From contig NC_079213.1 in assembly GCF_029633865.1 (NCBI RefSeq), forward strand, positions 94,089,058-94,153,057: a stretch of DNA of 64,000 nucleotides, written 5' to 3'. Of the stretch, positions 40,321 through 50,602 are shown piece after piece. The position numbers and the translations under genes are program-made. The notes under the pieces are model-generated. The model was given only the letters and a program-made list of their open reading frames with translations, made no database searches and was not told the DNA's origin. This DNA comes from Lampris incognitus (taxonomy: Eukaryota; Chordata; Actinopteri; Lampriformes; Lampridae). Numbering within the stretch: position 1 is the stretch's first letter; each line of letters starts with the position of its first letter.

Positions 40321-40940
40321 CAGTGTGCAACTGGGTGACTGCTCAGCAATGTAAGGTGAAAGTGTACACCGACACTAAGTGAGCAGCAAAAGTATTGACG
40401 CTAAAAGCGGAGAGAAATCATGCCAGTGAGGTTCCCCACTCGTGAAGAAAGATGCTTCCAAATTCAGTTCACCTCGAACCATGCTGGGAAGAAAAGGAAA
40501 GGACACCTACATCTTGGATGATGGCAAAATGTGGAATGCCTCCTGCCTTTCACTCTGCACTGGGCAAAGTAAAGCTGCAATGGACACATCAGCACCACAA
40601 CATGAAGCGGCTCTGGTGACCGAAAGACCAGCCAGAGAGACAGCCACCAGTGTGGCTTAGGGACTTGTCAAGTAACATACACACACACACACAACTGTTA
40701 TTGACTGAGTGAAAAAGATTTCTGAGGTGTTTATGTTTATTGTTTCCACAATGTCATGTAACATTACTTGGTAATAGAAAGAAGTACAACATGGAGGTTG
40801 TGTATTCATTGTACTGTAAAATGTTATGAGTGACATTACATTCAGAGGGACTAAGAAGAAAATGTTTTGCCTTTACACTGGTGAAATAGAAAGGCTGCTC
40901 ATGCTACCTAGAGGTTCTCATTTTTCCCCAAAAGGGGAAA

Positions 40941-41569
40941 TGTTGTATGTTCAGCATATACGTATACTCCAGCCAGTAGGGATCAGTACAAACATGTAAG
41001 AGTATGGAACAGGTAAGAGGAGAGAAGTGTGTAAGAAGATGGCATTTTTTAGTAAAGTTGTGTTACCTTTTTTGGGTTTTTTTTTTTTACCCCTTCCCCC
41101 CTCCAATTGTATCCGGCCAATTACCCCACTCTTCCAAGCTGTCTTGGTTGCTGCTCCACCCCCTCTGCCGATCCAGCGAGTGCTGCAGACTACCACATGC
41201 CTCCTTCGATACATGTGGAGTTGCCAGCCGCTTCTTTTCACCTGACAGTGAGGAGTTTTGCCAGGGGGACGCAGCACGTGGGAGGATCATGCTATTCCCC
41301 CCAGTCCCCCCCCCCCAAACAGGTGCCCCAACTGACCAGAGGAGGCGCTAGTGCAGCGACCAGGACACATATCCACCCACATCCGACTTCCCACCCGCGG
41401 ATTGTGTCTGTAGAAATGCCTGACCAAGCCAGAGGTAACACGGGGATTCAAACCGGCGATCCCCGTTGTTGGTAGGCAACGGAATAGACAGCTACGCTAC
41501 CCAGACGCCCGAAGTTGTGTTCACTTTAAGCTCCTACTTTGTGCTTAATTTCTACTCCAATACACAACA
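40941..41569 (+). repeat. 3' LTR of retrotransposon 1, split by SINE K
   Basis: The LTR runs 40941-41064 and resumes at 41512-41569, with SINE K between. A purine tract AAAAGGGGAAA (40930-40940) precedes it and is the likely plus-strand primer. Without the SINE and its duplication the length is about 170-180 bp, as for the 5' LTR. Confidence 0.88.
41065..41511 (-). mobile_element. Long tRNA-headed SINE, copy K, nested in an LTR
   Basis: Minus-strand full-length copy inside the 3' LTR. A perfect 10 bp target-site duplication AAGTTGTGTT (41055-41064, 41512-41521) flanks it. The intact 5' LTR shows the empty site, which dates this SINE after the retrotransposon. Confidence 0.95.
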
Positions 41570-41574
41570 AATTC

Positions 41575-42673
41575 CGCTTGTTTTGAATTTTATACTTTTG
41601 TTCAAATTTTTCTAGTAAAAAGTCTTGAAGCAAGGCAGTTTTAGGCAGATCATTAGTTTGATACACTAGACTAATTGCACAAAAACAAGTATTGAGAAAC
41701 TACAGAAACTACACTTGATCTAAGCAAATTATTGAAACCAATTGTTTTGAATTGGGAAAAAAGGAGACTTGTATTGCCCCACTATTAGATTTCCTTTTCC
41801 ACTCATATTAAGAAAAATAGATTTTTAAGAAGAATATAACATGAGACAACTTGTGAAAATTTTATATTTGTGCAGTGCGCATTGTGCTGACAGAGGAGGA
41901 GAAGAAGAAGAAAGACAGAGAGAACACATTAGTACACTAACCCATAAACTCGCTGTACCCCAGAGTCCCAAAGTATTTACTGTAATTCATCACCATGTGT
42001 CATCAAGGAGACACTATCCAGGAAACAACGGCGGCCAAATCTGTACATAGAGTTTGCCAAGATTTGTCCCACACGTGAGAAAGTTAGTTTGAATTGCACC
42101 ATCACATTAGGAAACAGAGAGATTTTGTTAGTCTCGCTAGACTTCATATTCATGAAGATATCTGCAGAAAAACTTGTTGACAGGTTAAATGCATTTAACC
42201 ATACCACTGCTTTGCAATTGCTGAAATGCTACAGAGTCGATATCCTGTTCCACACTATTGCAATTTTATTCACTTAATTAAAGTCTATCCTGTTCGAGTT
42301 GCCAGTAAGCCAGACTTATGATAGAGTAGCATAATAATAGTGAATTACCTCTAAAGTACATACTCAGTCATCCATATTCATTCGGTCATAGTCACTTAGT
42401 TTGTCTACCAGTCATTATAAGTGGGTGGGTTACCACGGCTGAAATGCCTCCTGTTGGCTAGTATGCAAAACGTAGAAAGTCTGATTTGACAAGCTCACCT
42501 CCAGGAAGCTGAGTCACTTCCCCTCACCGGGATAGCCAGACGTGCCGGAAATGTCAAAGAGTATATGAGAGGAAACATAAGGGGGGTGGGGGGGTGATTA
42601 ACGTCTGTAATTAAAGATGAAGATCATGGTCGATTCAGCAGTGGGAGAGATGGGGAAAGAGGAACATACCAAA
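41575..42673. other. Fibrillin intron 3 spacer
   Basis: AT-rich, unique-looking sequence with a G-rich patch at 42580-42593. No exon or repeat recognised. Confidence 0.5.
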
Positions 42674-44713
42674 TTAAAGCTACAAGCAGCGATGAATGGG
42701 CCCTTGCACCTCATGCGCATCAGAGGGAGTGGCAACCGTGGTAATGCTAGTGGAGGGCGGTTGACACTGATCTGAATGTTCTCGATTATTGGGCTGTGTT
42801 TATGGGTAAAATATTATTAAATGTGTGCAGTACGTGGTGCTGGAGAGGACAAGTTGGAATTTGTGTAAACAATTGCTGAACTATGTCACTTAGGGTTCAG
42901 TTTCTGTTGCCTTAAGTGGTGTTATGAAGTGAAGCCTTCTTGTGTCCACTATGTGGTGCTAGAAAACACACACTAAGGTCGCTCCGATGGCTCACCTGGT
43001 GGAGTGCGTACCAGATGGGGCTGGGTCCTTACCGCAGTGGCCTTGGTTCGAATCTGGCCCAGGCCCTTTGCTGCATCTCATCCCCTCTCTCTCTCCTGCC
43101 TTTCCTGTACATCAAATAAAAGCTGAAAATGCCAAAATAATCTTAAAAAGTACACACTTGAAATTTCATGTAAATTAAAGGAAGTTTGTAACATAAGGCT
43201 TGACTTCCTGTTGCCAGTTGAAGATGCTATACAAGTATGTCATGAATGCAGCAATACGTTTATTGGAGGTTGCTTCACATGCATATGCGTTTCATGAATA
43301 TCGGATGTTGCATGTAGGAGTTACATATCACTTCCTCTCTCTGCTCTATGGCAGTAGAGAACACCCACTAATTAAACGTCATGTTGCTGTTTATTATGTG
43401 TAGACCACACTATGTAAATTTCATTTAAATCAAATGATGTTTGTCACATAAGACTGACTTCCTGTTGCCAGTAGGTGGCACTATGACTATCACTCTTCAC
43501 TTCCTACTGCCAGTGGGCAGTACTACACAAGTGTGTCATTAATGCAGTAATAAATTTAGTGGCGGTTGCCTGTCATGCATATGCATTTTCATGAATATCG
43601 GCTGTAGCATGGAGTTAAATGTCACTCCCTGTGTCAACGATGTGGCGCTACAGAACACCCACTAATTATACATTATTTACTGAATATCCTGTGCAGACTG
43701 CACCATGTAAATTTAATTTAAGTCGGATGATGTTTGTCACATAAGGCTGACTTCCTGTTGTCAGTAGATGGAGCTATGACTTAATATGGGAATGTAGATG
43801 TCTTGAGGCTTTGACTCTTATCCAGCTTGTGAAATTGGTGCCAGAATGGACAATGTAAAGTTAAGTTACAACGGCATCCTCTTTCATGGCGAAACATTCA
43901 AATATTCCACATCGCCACAGCAACATCATTCTATGAAAACACAAGAGCTTCGCAATTCAACATTGTGAAGGTCTTCGGATATCCCTGACCAAATTTGAGA
44001 CGGATCTGGTTAACCTGCTAGGTAGAGATCATAAAAGTGCAGTGGCTGTAACTCAGTATTGACATGTAGATGTGTGCAGGCCTGGACTCTTATCAACTAT
44101 GAGAGAGTTGGGGCAGATTGGACAATGTACATTTGAGTTACAACAACTTCCTTTTTCATGGTGAAACATGCAAATTGACCGGCACACCACATCAAGAGCA
44201 TCCCACAAAAACACAAAATCTTTGCAATTTAGCATCACAAAGGCCTTTAGTTGTCACAGACCAAATTTAAAGCCACTCTGGTTAATTCTCTAGGAGAAGT
44301 TTGTTAAAGTACAATGCCCGGAAATTGCAAAAACTGCACAAAAATTGCACAGTAAATTCAAAATGGCTGACTTCCTGTTGGAATTAGGGTATAGCTCCAA
44401 GAGGCTTTTTTGTAAGTTTGGAGATGTTATATCTGCCTACTAAATTTTGTATATCTACGTTGATTTTAAAGATGGGGGCTTTGACTTTGAAAATTGTTAG
44501 GGGGCGCTATCGAGTCAATTTGCCACACCCAAGCCCAAGACCCATATCAGATATCAGTGGTGACCACTTCTGACCCATGTGCAAAGTTTTATGAGTTTTT
44601 GAGCACCCCTAGCACCTCAAAAATGCATTTGAATATGTAATAATAATAATAATAATAATTAATAACCCTACAAATACAATAGGGCCTTCGCACCACTCAG
44701 TACTCAGGCCCTA
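42674..44713 (+). repeat. About 2 kb interspersed repeat with internal tandem duplication, family unassigned
   Basis: It starts TTAAAGCTACAAGCAGCGAT with GGGCCCTTGCACC and ends near GGGCCTTCGCACC...CAGGCCCTAA after a TAA-rich run (44636-44662). It contains repeated words CTGACTTCCTGTTGCCAG, GGTGGCACTATGAC and CATGTAGATGTCTTGAGG. I recognise these as a repeat common in fish genomes but cannot name the class. It has no coding capacity. Two related blocks, 43196-43447 and 43490-43745, form a direct duplication, and a SINE is nested at about 42976-43150. Confidence 0.75.
42976..43150 (+). mobile_element. Short tRNA-derived SINE (second type), nested
   Basis: The tRNA-like head (ATGGCTCACCTGGTGGAGTG, B box GGTTCGAATCT) is followed by a short C/T-rich body and AATAAAAGCTGAAAATGCC tail. 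It sits within the 42674-44713 repeat; ACACACT on both sides may be the target duplication. Confidence 0.8.
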
Positions 44714-45054
44714 AACTGAGAGAAGGGAAAAGGGGAGGGGGGTGGAGGGGAGTAGGTAGAGATACCAAAAGAGATATAGCAAAATTAATGAAAGAGAAAA
44801 TACAGTGCCCTAACTGCTAAACGTTGTCTGCGTCTCCTTACCTCTCATGTTGAGCGAGAGGCTGCATCAGCAGAATGCAGGGCGCCTGCCAGGAAGCCCC
44901 ATTAGTCTTGTGAAAACTGTGTTCATGTGTTTGAAGCAGTCGGATTGGGTAATGTGCGCCGACCGCCAGGTGGTTCCTGCTTCATATCATACTACCCACA
45001 CCACCACAGCATTTATGCACTCATGGACTTGATCATTATCAAAGGACCGTCTGT
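44714..45054. other. Fibrillin intron 3 spacer
   Basis: GA-rich at 44715-44760, then unique-looking sequence with a TG run just after. No gene recognised. Confidence 0.5.
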
Positions 45055-45640
45055 GTGTTTGTTTGTGTGTGTGTGTGTGGAGGGTGGGGGGGCGCCGCTG
45101 GAAACCAAAATGGATGCTGAATTTGTAGAGAGGCTGTGTGAAGAGGTCCGTCGCTACCCGCATCTCTACAATTCATTTTTAAAACAATATAAAGACAATC
45201 AAATGTGTACTGCGATTTCTGCCCTTTTCATTGCACCAAGTACAACAGACAAAGCAACTCTTCTTCTTCCATGTTTTTCACCATTTTGATTTGATTCGTA
45301 GTGCGCATGCACGGAAATGCGTTAGACGCTGCGGAATACATCAGACACTAATCTACTGCGCATGTGTGGAACGTTTCCCCCGAGCAGGCTCCAGAAAGTA
45401 TAAACAGAACTACCATGCATCTGTGGTGTCTGCAGCTGTCAGTGGATGCATCTACCGAGAGCATATACGAGCCTTAATGCTCATGGTTCAAAGGGGTTGT
45501 ACTTAGTCTCGTAATTAATCATAGGTGTATTTTGGGTGTAACATGAAATAAACCAATCAGAGTTTAATCTCCCATTTCCTTTAAAAAGCCAGGTCCGCGT
45601 GCACCTTGACGGATTGCTATTATAATAGCGGCTTCTCCTG
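45055..45640 (+). mobile_element. Probable internally deleted PIF/Harbinger element
   Basis: This span holds the start of a MADF-domain gene and a 3' flank (words AAACCAATCAGAGT and CCTTTAAAAAGCCAGG) that I associate with fish Harbinger-type elements. No transposase DDE segment is present. The ends and terminal repeats could not be fixed. Confidence 0.45.
45110..45205 (+). pseudogene. MADF-domain N-terminal fragment (Harbinger-associated type)
   Basis: From the ATG, 32 codons read DAEFVERLCEEVRRYPHLY and then KQYKDNQM. This is the first helix and turn of a MADF (Myb/SANT-like) DNA-binding domain: the L...V..YP.LY....YKD pattern is diagnostic. Beyond this the sequence leaves the domain, so most of it is deleted. 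In fish, MADF genes of this sort travel with PIF/Harbinger transposons, where they assist the transposase; host MADF genes also exist. A good start context (CAAAATGG) remains. Remnant, not functional. Confidence 0.65.
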
Positions 45641-46165
45641 GATTGCCACTTTGTCGTGGTGGAGAAGCTTGATGTACGAATGATCCCAAGAGCTATGCCA
45701 TCCAGAGCTTGGCTCCTTGTAGGGTCACCCAAGGTGGATAGGTCAAGGGGGAGGTTCGAGATGAAGCGCAATCCAACAAAGACCTCAACAGCAGAACCGG
45801 TGGAAGATAATGCCAGTGAAGGTGGATGAAGGCTGCAACAGAGGGTGGTCCCCAATCATCTTGGTTCTCCATACTATTGGACTCTGGCCACCCCCTGCCA
45901 AGGACCGTGTGGTGGCTGCAGGCGCATCAGCCTCTCCACATAAAAAGCTGTCACGCACAGGCATCCTCCTGCAAGGATATCCACAAGGACCTAGAAGGAG
46001 GACAGTCGTACTCGACCCTGAGTGACTGCCCATGATTATAATAGCTCTTGCTCTTCTTACTGTTCTTCTTCTTGTTCTTCTTCTTGATCTTGAGCTTGTT
46101 CTTCTTCTTCTTTTGGCTGCTCCCGTTAGGGGCCGCCACAACAGATCATCCAGTTCCATCCCTTC
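45630..46165. repeat. Repetitive TE-derived sequence, class uncertain
   Basis: The block starting GGATTGCCACTTTGTCGTGG and the CTT-rich end followed by GGCTGCTCCCGTTAGGGG are words I recognise from fish LINE or related elements. The second is in the reverse sense, suggesting two fragments. No coding frame is intact. Confidence 0.45.
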
Positions 46166-46254
46166 AAGATAGTAAAATAGATATTACTATCTTAATAATG
46201 AGCCCTTAAAATAACAGTAAAGTACTGCACCTTTGACTTAAGACCAGGTTTTTG

Positions 46255-46660
46255 TTGATACCGCACCATCAAAACCCGGACTAACAGGCTGAGGAACAGC
46301 TTCTTCCCCAGAGCTGTAGCCTCCACCCCCCCCCCCCCCCCCGCACACACACACACCCGCCTATAGCTGCTGAGGACTAAGTGCTACTAAAGCCGCTGCA
46401 GTATGGACAACTATGTGCAATAATCCCATGCACTATTTTGAGCTTTAAAAGCCACTGCTATCTTTTATTGTCTCACTGTAATTTTTGCTACCTTACTTAC
46501 TTTTGCTACCTCACTTGTTATACTAAATGTTGTTTGTACTTGTTTTTATCTTGTTTTTAATCATTAACCTTGTCTAGTGTTGCTGGTCTGAGAGTCACCA
46601 AACGAAATTTCGTTGTTTGCACACAATGACAATGAAGTATCTTATCTTACCTTATCTTGT
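46255..46660 (+). mobile_element. LINE 3' end, plus strand
   Basis: The start encodes RTNRLRNSFFPRAVAS, the usual C-terminus of a fish LINE polyprotein. It is followed by a 3' region ending GAAATTTCGTTGTTTGCAC, ACAATGACAATGAAG and a short TATCTTA repeat tail. A C run (46327-46342) interrupts it. It is heavily 5' truncated. Confidence 0.75.
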
Positions 46661-46911
46661 TGGTCGCGCAATAGCTTTCTGCTACCTCAAGGTAGCAATG
46701 CACCCAACCACACCTCATTTTAAGACCATGGGCGCTCAAATGGGCGCTAGTACATTTGCTATTTCAACTACGTGGGCGCTGGAAAGGAAAATGACAACTG
46801 CGTCGGTCTGAAACTTGCGAAGCCACTTGCGCTGTGCTTTGCGCCACTTTGCACCAGATTTAAGACAGAGTCCCATGTTTCTTTACCTATCATCTGTTTC
46901 CCTTCCCTTTT

Positions 46912-46948
<37 letters not shown>

Positions 46949-47487
46949 CCCTCCCCAGCACATTCCTGTCTGACTGTAGCATACAGCTGGCTCAACTTAT
47001 AGCCTACCCCCAGTCTGCTTGATTAGCTTTGGTTTTGTGCCCTGGAGGGTCTTTGAGTGCTGTCTGTTGATCTAAGCCCTCGGCAGAAACACCAGTGTTG
47101 TGCAAATACAAGTGAAGTGGGGATAAAAAGTGCTTTATGTGTTAAAGCATCAAGGCTTCTTTCAAGGCCCAGATGTCTGGAAGAGTGATCTTTAAATGTT
47201 ACTTAAATGTGAACTGTCGAGCCGGCTTTGTGTTTCTTGCTCTTTCCCTCTTCATATTGAGGAGTGGTCCTTGGTATATATTAGTTGTGAACGTCTGAGC
47301 ATTCCTGCTTAAACATAGCATAAAGCTGTATAGGATTTCATGTAAAGAACTAATTCTGGTGTTGGGGTTGCCCTGCTTCCCTTTCCAGTTCTCCAACTTT
47401 ATGTTGGGGCAGAATGAAGACGTGTGTCCCAAAGATGCACGCACACCAAAAAACTCACTCAGGTGCAGACTCAAAGAAATCCAAATA
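46661..47487. other. Fibrillin intron 3 spacer
   Basis: Unique-looking, with a short TC repeat at 46919-46949. No exon or mobile element recognised. Confidence 0.5.
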
Positions 47488-47685
47488 GATCAGAGAAATA
47501 GGACTTGCACACTAAATAAATGCTTCAGCACAAATGTATTGCAGCATGATTAACATTTTGACCCAACAGTCTGATGAAGACTGTCTGGACCAGACAGTTC
47601 TCGTGAAGATTGTTTGGCCCAACCGTGCTGGAATAAATTTATCTTGTCGGATTTAATTTAGGGTGTGAGTCCTATTTCTCTGATC
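47488..47685. mobile_element. MITE of about 198 bp with TA target duplication
   Basis: Terminal inverted repeats of about 33 bp (47488-47520 and 47652-47685) both read inward from GATCAGAGAAATAGGACT. TA dinucleotides lie directly outside both ends (47486-47487 and 47686-47687). The interior has no coding capacity. The TA duplication points to Tc1/mariner-type mobilisation, but the terminal sequence differs from the Tc1-like elements in this window. Confidence 0.85.
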
Positions 47686-47952
47686 TACAATGAAGATTTA
47701 TGGCATGTCACAGATGGCAGAGCCCCCAAACTATTGTGAGGTTTTACCCGTTGAATTCTGCGATAGAAGTTGTCTGCCAGTATCGACATTTTTATCGTTG
47801 CTTACTGTGATGTCATTTTTTTTTGGAGTAGCTTCAGATACTTCATATCCCAAAATATCTGTACAACCTAAGCTAGAAAGTTATGTAAGTCAATAAGCCA
47901 TAATAACGATAAAAGTGTTGAAATTGTGTCAAATTGTGAAATTGAAATCTGC

Positions 47953-48398
47953 GGCATCCGAGGGTAGTGTAGCGGTGTATTCCATTGCCTACCAACACAG
48001 GGATTGCCGGTTCGAATCCCCGTGTTACCTTCGGCTTGGTCAGGCGTCCCTACAGACACAATTGGCCATGCCTGCGGATGGGAAGCCGAATGTGGGTATG
48101 GGTCCTGGTTACTGCACTAGTGCCTCCTCTGGTCGGTCGGGTGCCTGTTGAGGGGGGAGGGGGAACTGGGGGGAATAGCGTGATCCTCCTACACGCTACG
48201 TCCCCCTGGTGAAACTCCTCACTGTCAGGTGAAAAGAAGTGGCTGGTGACTCCACATGTATCGGAGGAGGCATGTGGTAGTCTGCAGCCCTCCCTGGATA
48301 GGCAGAGGGGGTGGAGAAGCGACCGGAACAGCTCGGAGAGTGGGGTAATTGGCCAAATGCAGTTGGGGAGAAGAAAAAAAAAGGGGGGGGGGTCAAAA
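47953..48398 (+). mobile_element. Long tRNA-headed SINE, copy L
   Basis: Full-length plus-strand copy ending about 400 bp before fibrillin exon 4. Flanks containing GAAATTG may be the target duplication. Confidence 0.92.
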
Positions 48399-48803
48399 AA
48401 AGGAAAAAGAAATTGTGTTATTATTGGACATGTTTTTTAATCAAAATTTACTAAATAAATACAAAACATATTGATCCAAAACAATTCGGAATGTAGAAAA
48501 TTGAACAAAATAAGTAATTTGAACTATTAAATTTTTTTTGTTGGTTTTTGAAACATGTTCATTTTTACGAGCAAAGTGTTGATAATTTCATCTGCAATAG
48601 AAATGTCTCAGGACCTCCTGCGGGCAACAGGGGGGCCGCCCACGGGAGGTCCATTTTCAAAGAGTGAAAGTGCATCTGTTGACTCTTGTCCTCCCCATGT
48701 CTCCACCACCATCTCCTCTGCTCCTGTGCCTCTTTCTCTCCCCTGCCTTCTGTCTCTTATCTCTGCCTCATTTCAACATCCCGCCTCCTCTCCCTCGCAA
48801 CAG

Positions 48804-48899
48804 TTCAGTCCTGTAACGTCAGGTGTATGAACGGAGGCAGCTGCCAGGGAGAATCCTGCTCCTGCCAGAAGGGCTACACAGGCATCCACTGTGGACAGC
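48804..48899 (+). CDS. fbn2: Fibrillin-2-like coding exon 4: EGF-like domain 2
   Basis: This 96 bp exon encodes residues 122-153 plus the first base of codon 154. The acceptor is CGCAACAG at 48803 after a long C/T tract, and the donor is C|GTGAGT at 48900. Six cysteines (125, 129, 135, 140, 142, 151) and the string RCMNGGSC...CQKGYTG identify the second EGF-like domain of a fibrillin. It has no DxDE/N calcium-binding signature, as expected for this domain. It follows a 16.2 kb intron holding a gypsy-type element and several other repeats, and sits only about 400 bp after a SINE (47953-48398). Confidence 0.95.
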
Positions 48900-49028
48900 G
48901 TGAGTACAAGCTACTGCAGAGTCAGCGCACCTGGGTGTGAATGTATATGGGGTTTTACTAGTGTGTGTGTGTGGGGGGGGTGACGTGTGTGTGGCTGTGT
49001 GTGCTCGTTGGAAGGGGGGGTTGCATAC

Positions 49029-49070
<42 letters not shown>

Positions 49071-49126
49071 TAACTGCCATGCAGATCACATCCATGCTGC
49101 TCTCCCTTCTACATTGTCCCTTACAG
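48900..49126 (+). other. Fibrillin intron 4, very short
   Basis: This intron is only 227 bp, while the introns on either side exceed 14 kb. It is G-rich early and carries a TG microsatellite at 49032-49068, ending in a C/T tract and CCCTTACAG. It is the only intron of the five without an interspersed transposon. Confidence 0.9.
49032..49068. repeat. (TG)n microsatellite in intron 4
   Basis: About 37 bp of TG, some 58 bases before the exon 5 acceptor. Confidence 0.98.
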
Positions 49127-49222
49127 CTGTGTGTGAAAATGGCTGCCAGAACGGTGGGCGCTGCATTGGGCCCAACAGATGTGCCTGTGTCTACGGCTTC
49201 ACTGGCCCGCAGTGCGAGAGAG
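49127..49222 (+). CDS. fbn2: Fibrillin-2-like coding exon 5: EGF-like domain 3
   Basis: This 96 bp exon encodes residues 154-185 plus the first base of the next codon. The acceptor is CCCTTACAG at 49126 and the donor is G|GTAAGG at 49223. Six cysteines (156, 160, 166, 172, 174, 183) and the string [19 protein letters not shown] make the third EGF-like domain. It matches fibrillin-2 as I know it more closely than fibrillin-1, which differs at several of these residues. In other vertebrates the next exon begins the first hybrid domain; no such exon was recognised in the remaining 14.8 kb, so intron 5 probably runs past the window end. Confidence 0.95.
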
Positions 49223-49860
49223 GTAAGGTCCCCTTCTTCACCTGTCATTCTCAGACTACTTTATGTTCATTTTATTTTAAGTTCTGCCCACACTTTGCTT
49301 GACTATGATGAAAGCATGCTGGGGAGGCACGGGTTTAAATAGAGACGTGCTACCAGTGAGATGTAGTCAGTGCTTGCCCATTTGGAAAGAAAGCTTCCAG
49401 AATGACATGGTGCTTACAGGGTGCTGTTTCCCTACTAAAAAACAGCGCCGAGTGTGCTCAGGTATTCCTACGGAAAGCCCTAAGGTGCTGATGCTGTATT
49501 GCGGTAACCAGACGATAAAGGCAGTAGTTCTATGGGGGGGGGGGAATGCGCTACAGTAAATTGAAGTGGTGTCTATACCCGGACTGACAGACCTTTATCA
49601 AGCCTGGGAGTTTAATCCCTAGGGTCCTGGATGGGACGGAGATTGACGCCACTTAGTTGCACAAGGGGGTGCGGGCCGTGGCATTATCTCACCTTTATCG
49701 CGACACCCCAGCAGTGTTCTGTGCTCAGGCTTTGATGCTGGGGAGCTGATGTGTGTGACGTTTCTATCAGTCTAGACATGCCGAGATTATCCATTATTCA
49801 GGCGCTCACTGCTGTCTCAGCTCACATCACATGGTGCAGGCAGGCGGTGGATGTTAGCCT

Positions 49861-49925
<65 letters not shown>

Positions 49926-50140
49926 ACAGGCCTACATATATGTGTGTCTAGGTATGTGAGTAGGTGTGAGTAGGTGTGAATAGATGGATGGATGGGAGGA
50001 CAGAAATGTGAGTGCAAAGGTCAACTGTATTTCTGTTCAGCTAATTCAGACCAGAGCTGAGAAACTCTGCTACTGGCCAGCTTGCACTGAGTAGCTAAAG
50101 AAGCCATAGGGGCCTTGACCCTTGTCCCTTATCTAACTCG
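49223..50140. other. Start of fibrillin intron 5
   Basis: Unique-looking sequence with a TG microsatellite (49863-49921) and a G run near 49536-49545. No exon seen. Confidence 0.6.
49863..49921. repeat. (TG)n microsatellite
   Basis: Uninterrupted TG dinucleotides, about 59 bp, intron 5. Confidence 0.98.
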
Positions 50141-50592
50141 ACTTTTTTTTTTTGTGGATCCCCCCCCCTTTTTTTTTTTTCTCCCCAATTGTACTTGGCC
50201 AATTACCCCATTCTTCCGAGCCGTCCCGGTCACTGCTCCACCCCCTCTGCTGATCCGGGGAGGGCTGCAGACTACCACATGCCTCCTCTGATACATATGG
50301 AGTTGCCAGTCGCTTCTTTTCACCTGACAGCGAGGAGTTTCGCCAGGGAGATGTAGCACGTGGGGGGATCACGCTATTCCCCCCAGTTCCCCCTCCCCCC
50401 CGAACAAGCACCGCAACTGACCAGAGAAGGCACTAGTGCAGCAACCAGGACACATACCCACCTCCGGCTTCCCACCTGCAGACACGGCCAGTTGTGTCTG
50501 TAGGGACGCCCGACCAAGCCGGAGGTAACACAAGGATTCGAACCCTGTGTTGGTAGGCAGCGGAATAGACCGCTATGCTACCTGGATGCGCA
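50141..50592 (-). mobile_element. Long tRNA-headed SINE, copy M
   Basis: Minus-strand full-length copy; two T runs and a C run mark the tail. TATCTAAC occurs on both sides (before 50141 and just after 50592) as a probable target duplication. Confidence 0.92.
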
Positions 50593-50602
50593 TATCTAAC
50601 AC

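Larger units (their letters stand above)
37362..41569 (+). mobile_element. Ty3/gypsy-type LTR retrotransposon 1, decayed, in intron 3
   Basis: Both LTRs are present, each beginning TGTTGTA and ending ACACAACA. They are flanked by a probable 5 bp target-site duplication (GATTC at 37357-37361, AATTC at 41570-41574). The internal order is gag, zinc knuckle, protease, RNase H, integrase, which fits Ty3/gypsy. The polymerase part of the reverse transcriptase is missing. It lies in the same orientation as the fibrillin gene, and two SINEs are nested in it. Confidence 0.88.

Noticed and set aside
37362..41569. Retroviral provirus with envelope
   Set aside because: No envelope-like frame lies between integrase and 3' LTR in either LTR element; order and motifs fit Ty3/gypsy-type retrotransposons.
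30891..49222. Fibrillin-1 rather than fibrillin-2
   Set aside because: The RFHSYCC word, the VRRRGQ pro-region end and the third EGF domain fit fibrillin-2 better; fish paralogue naming still needs a tree.
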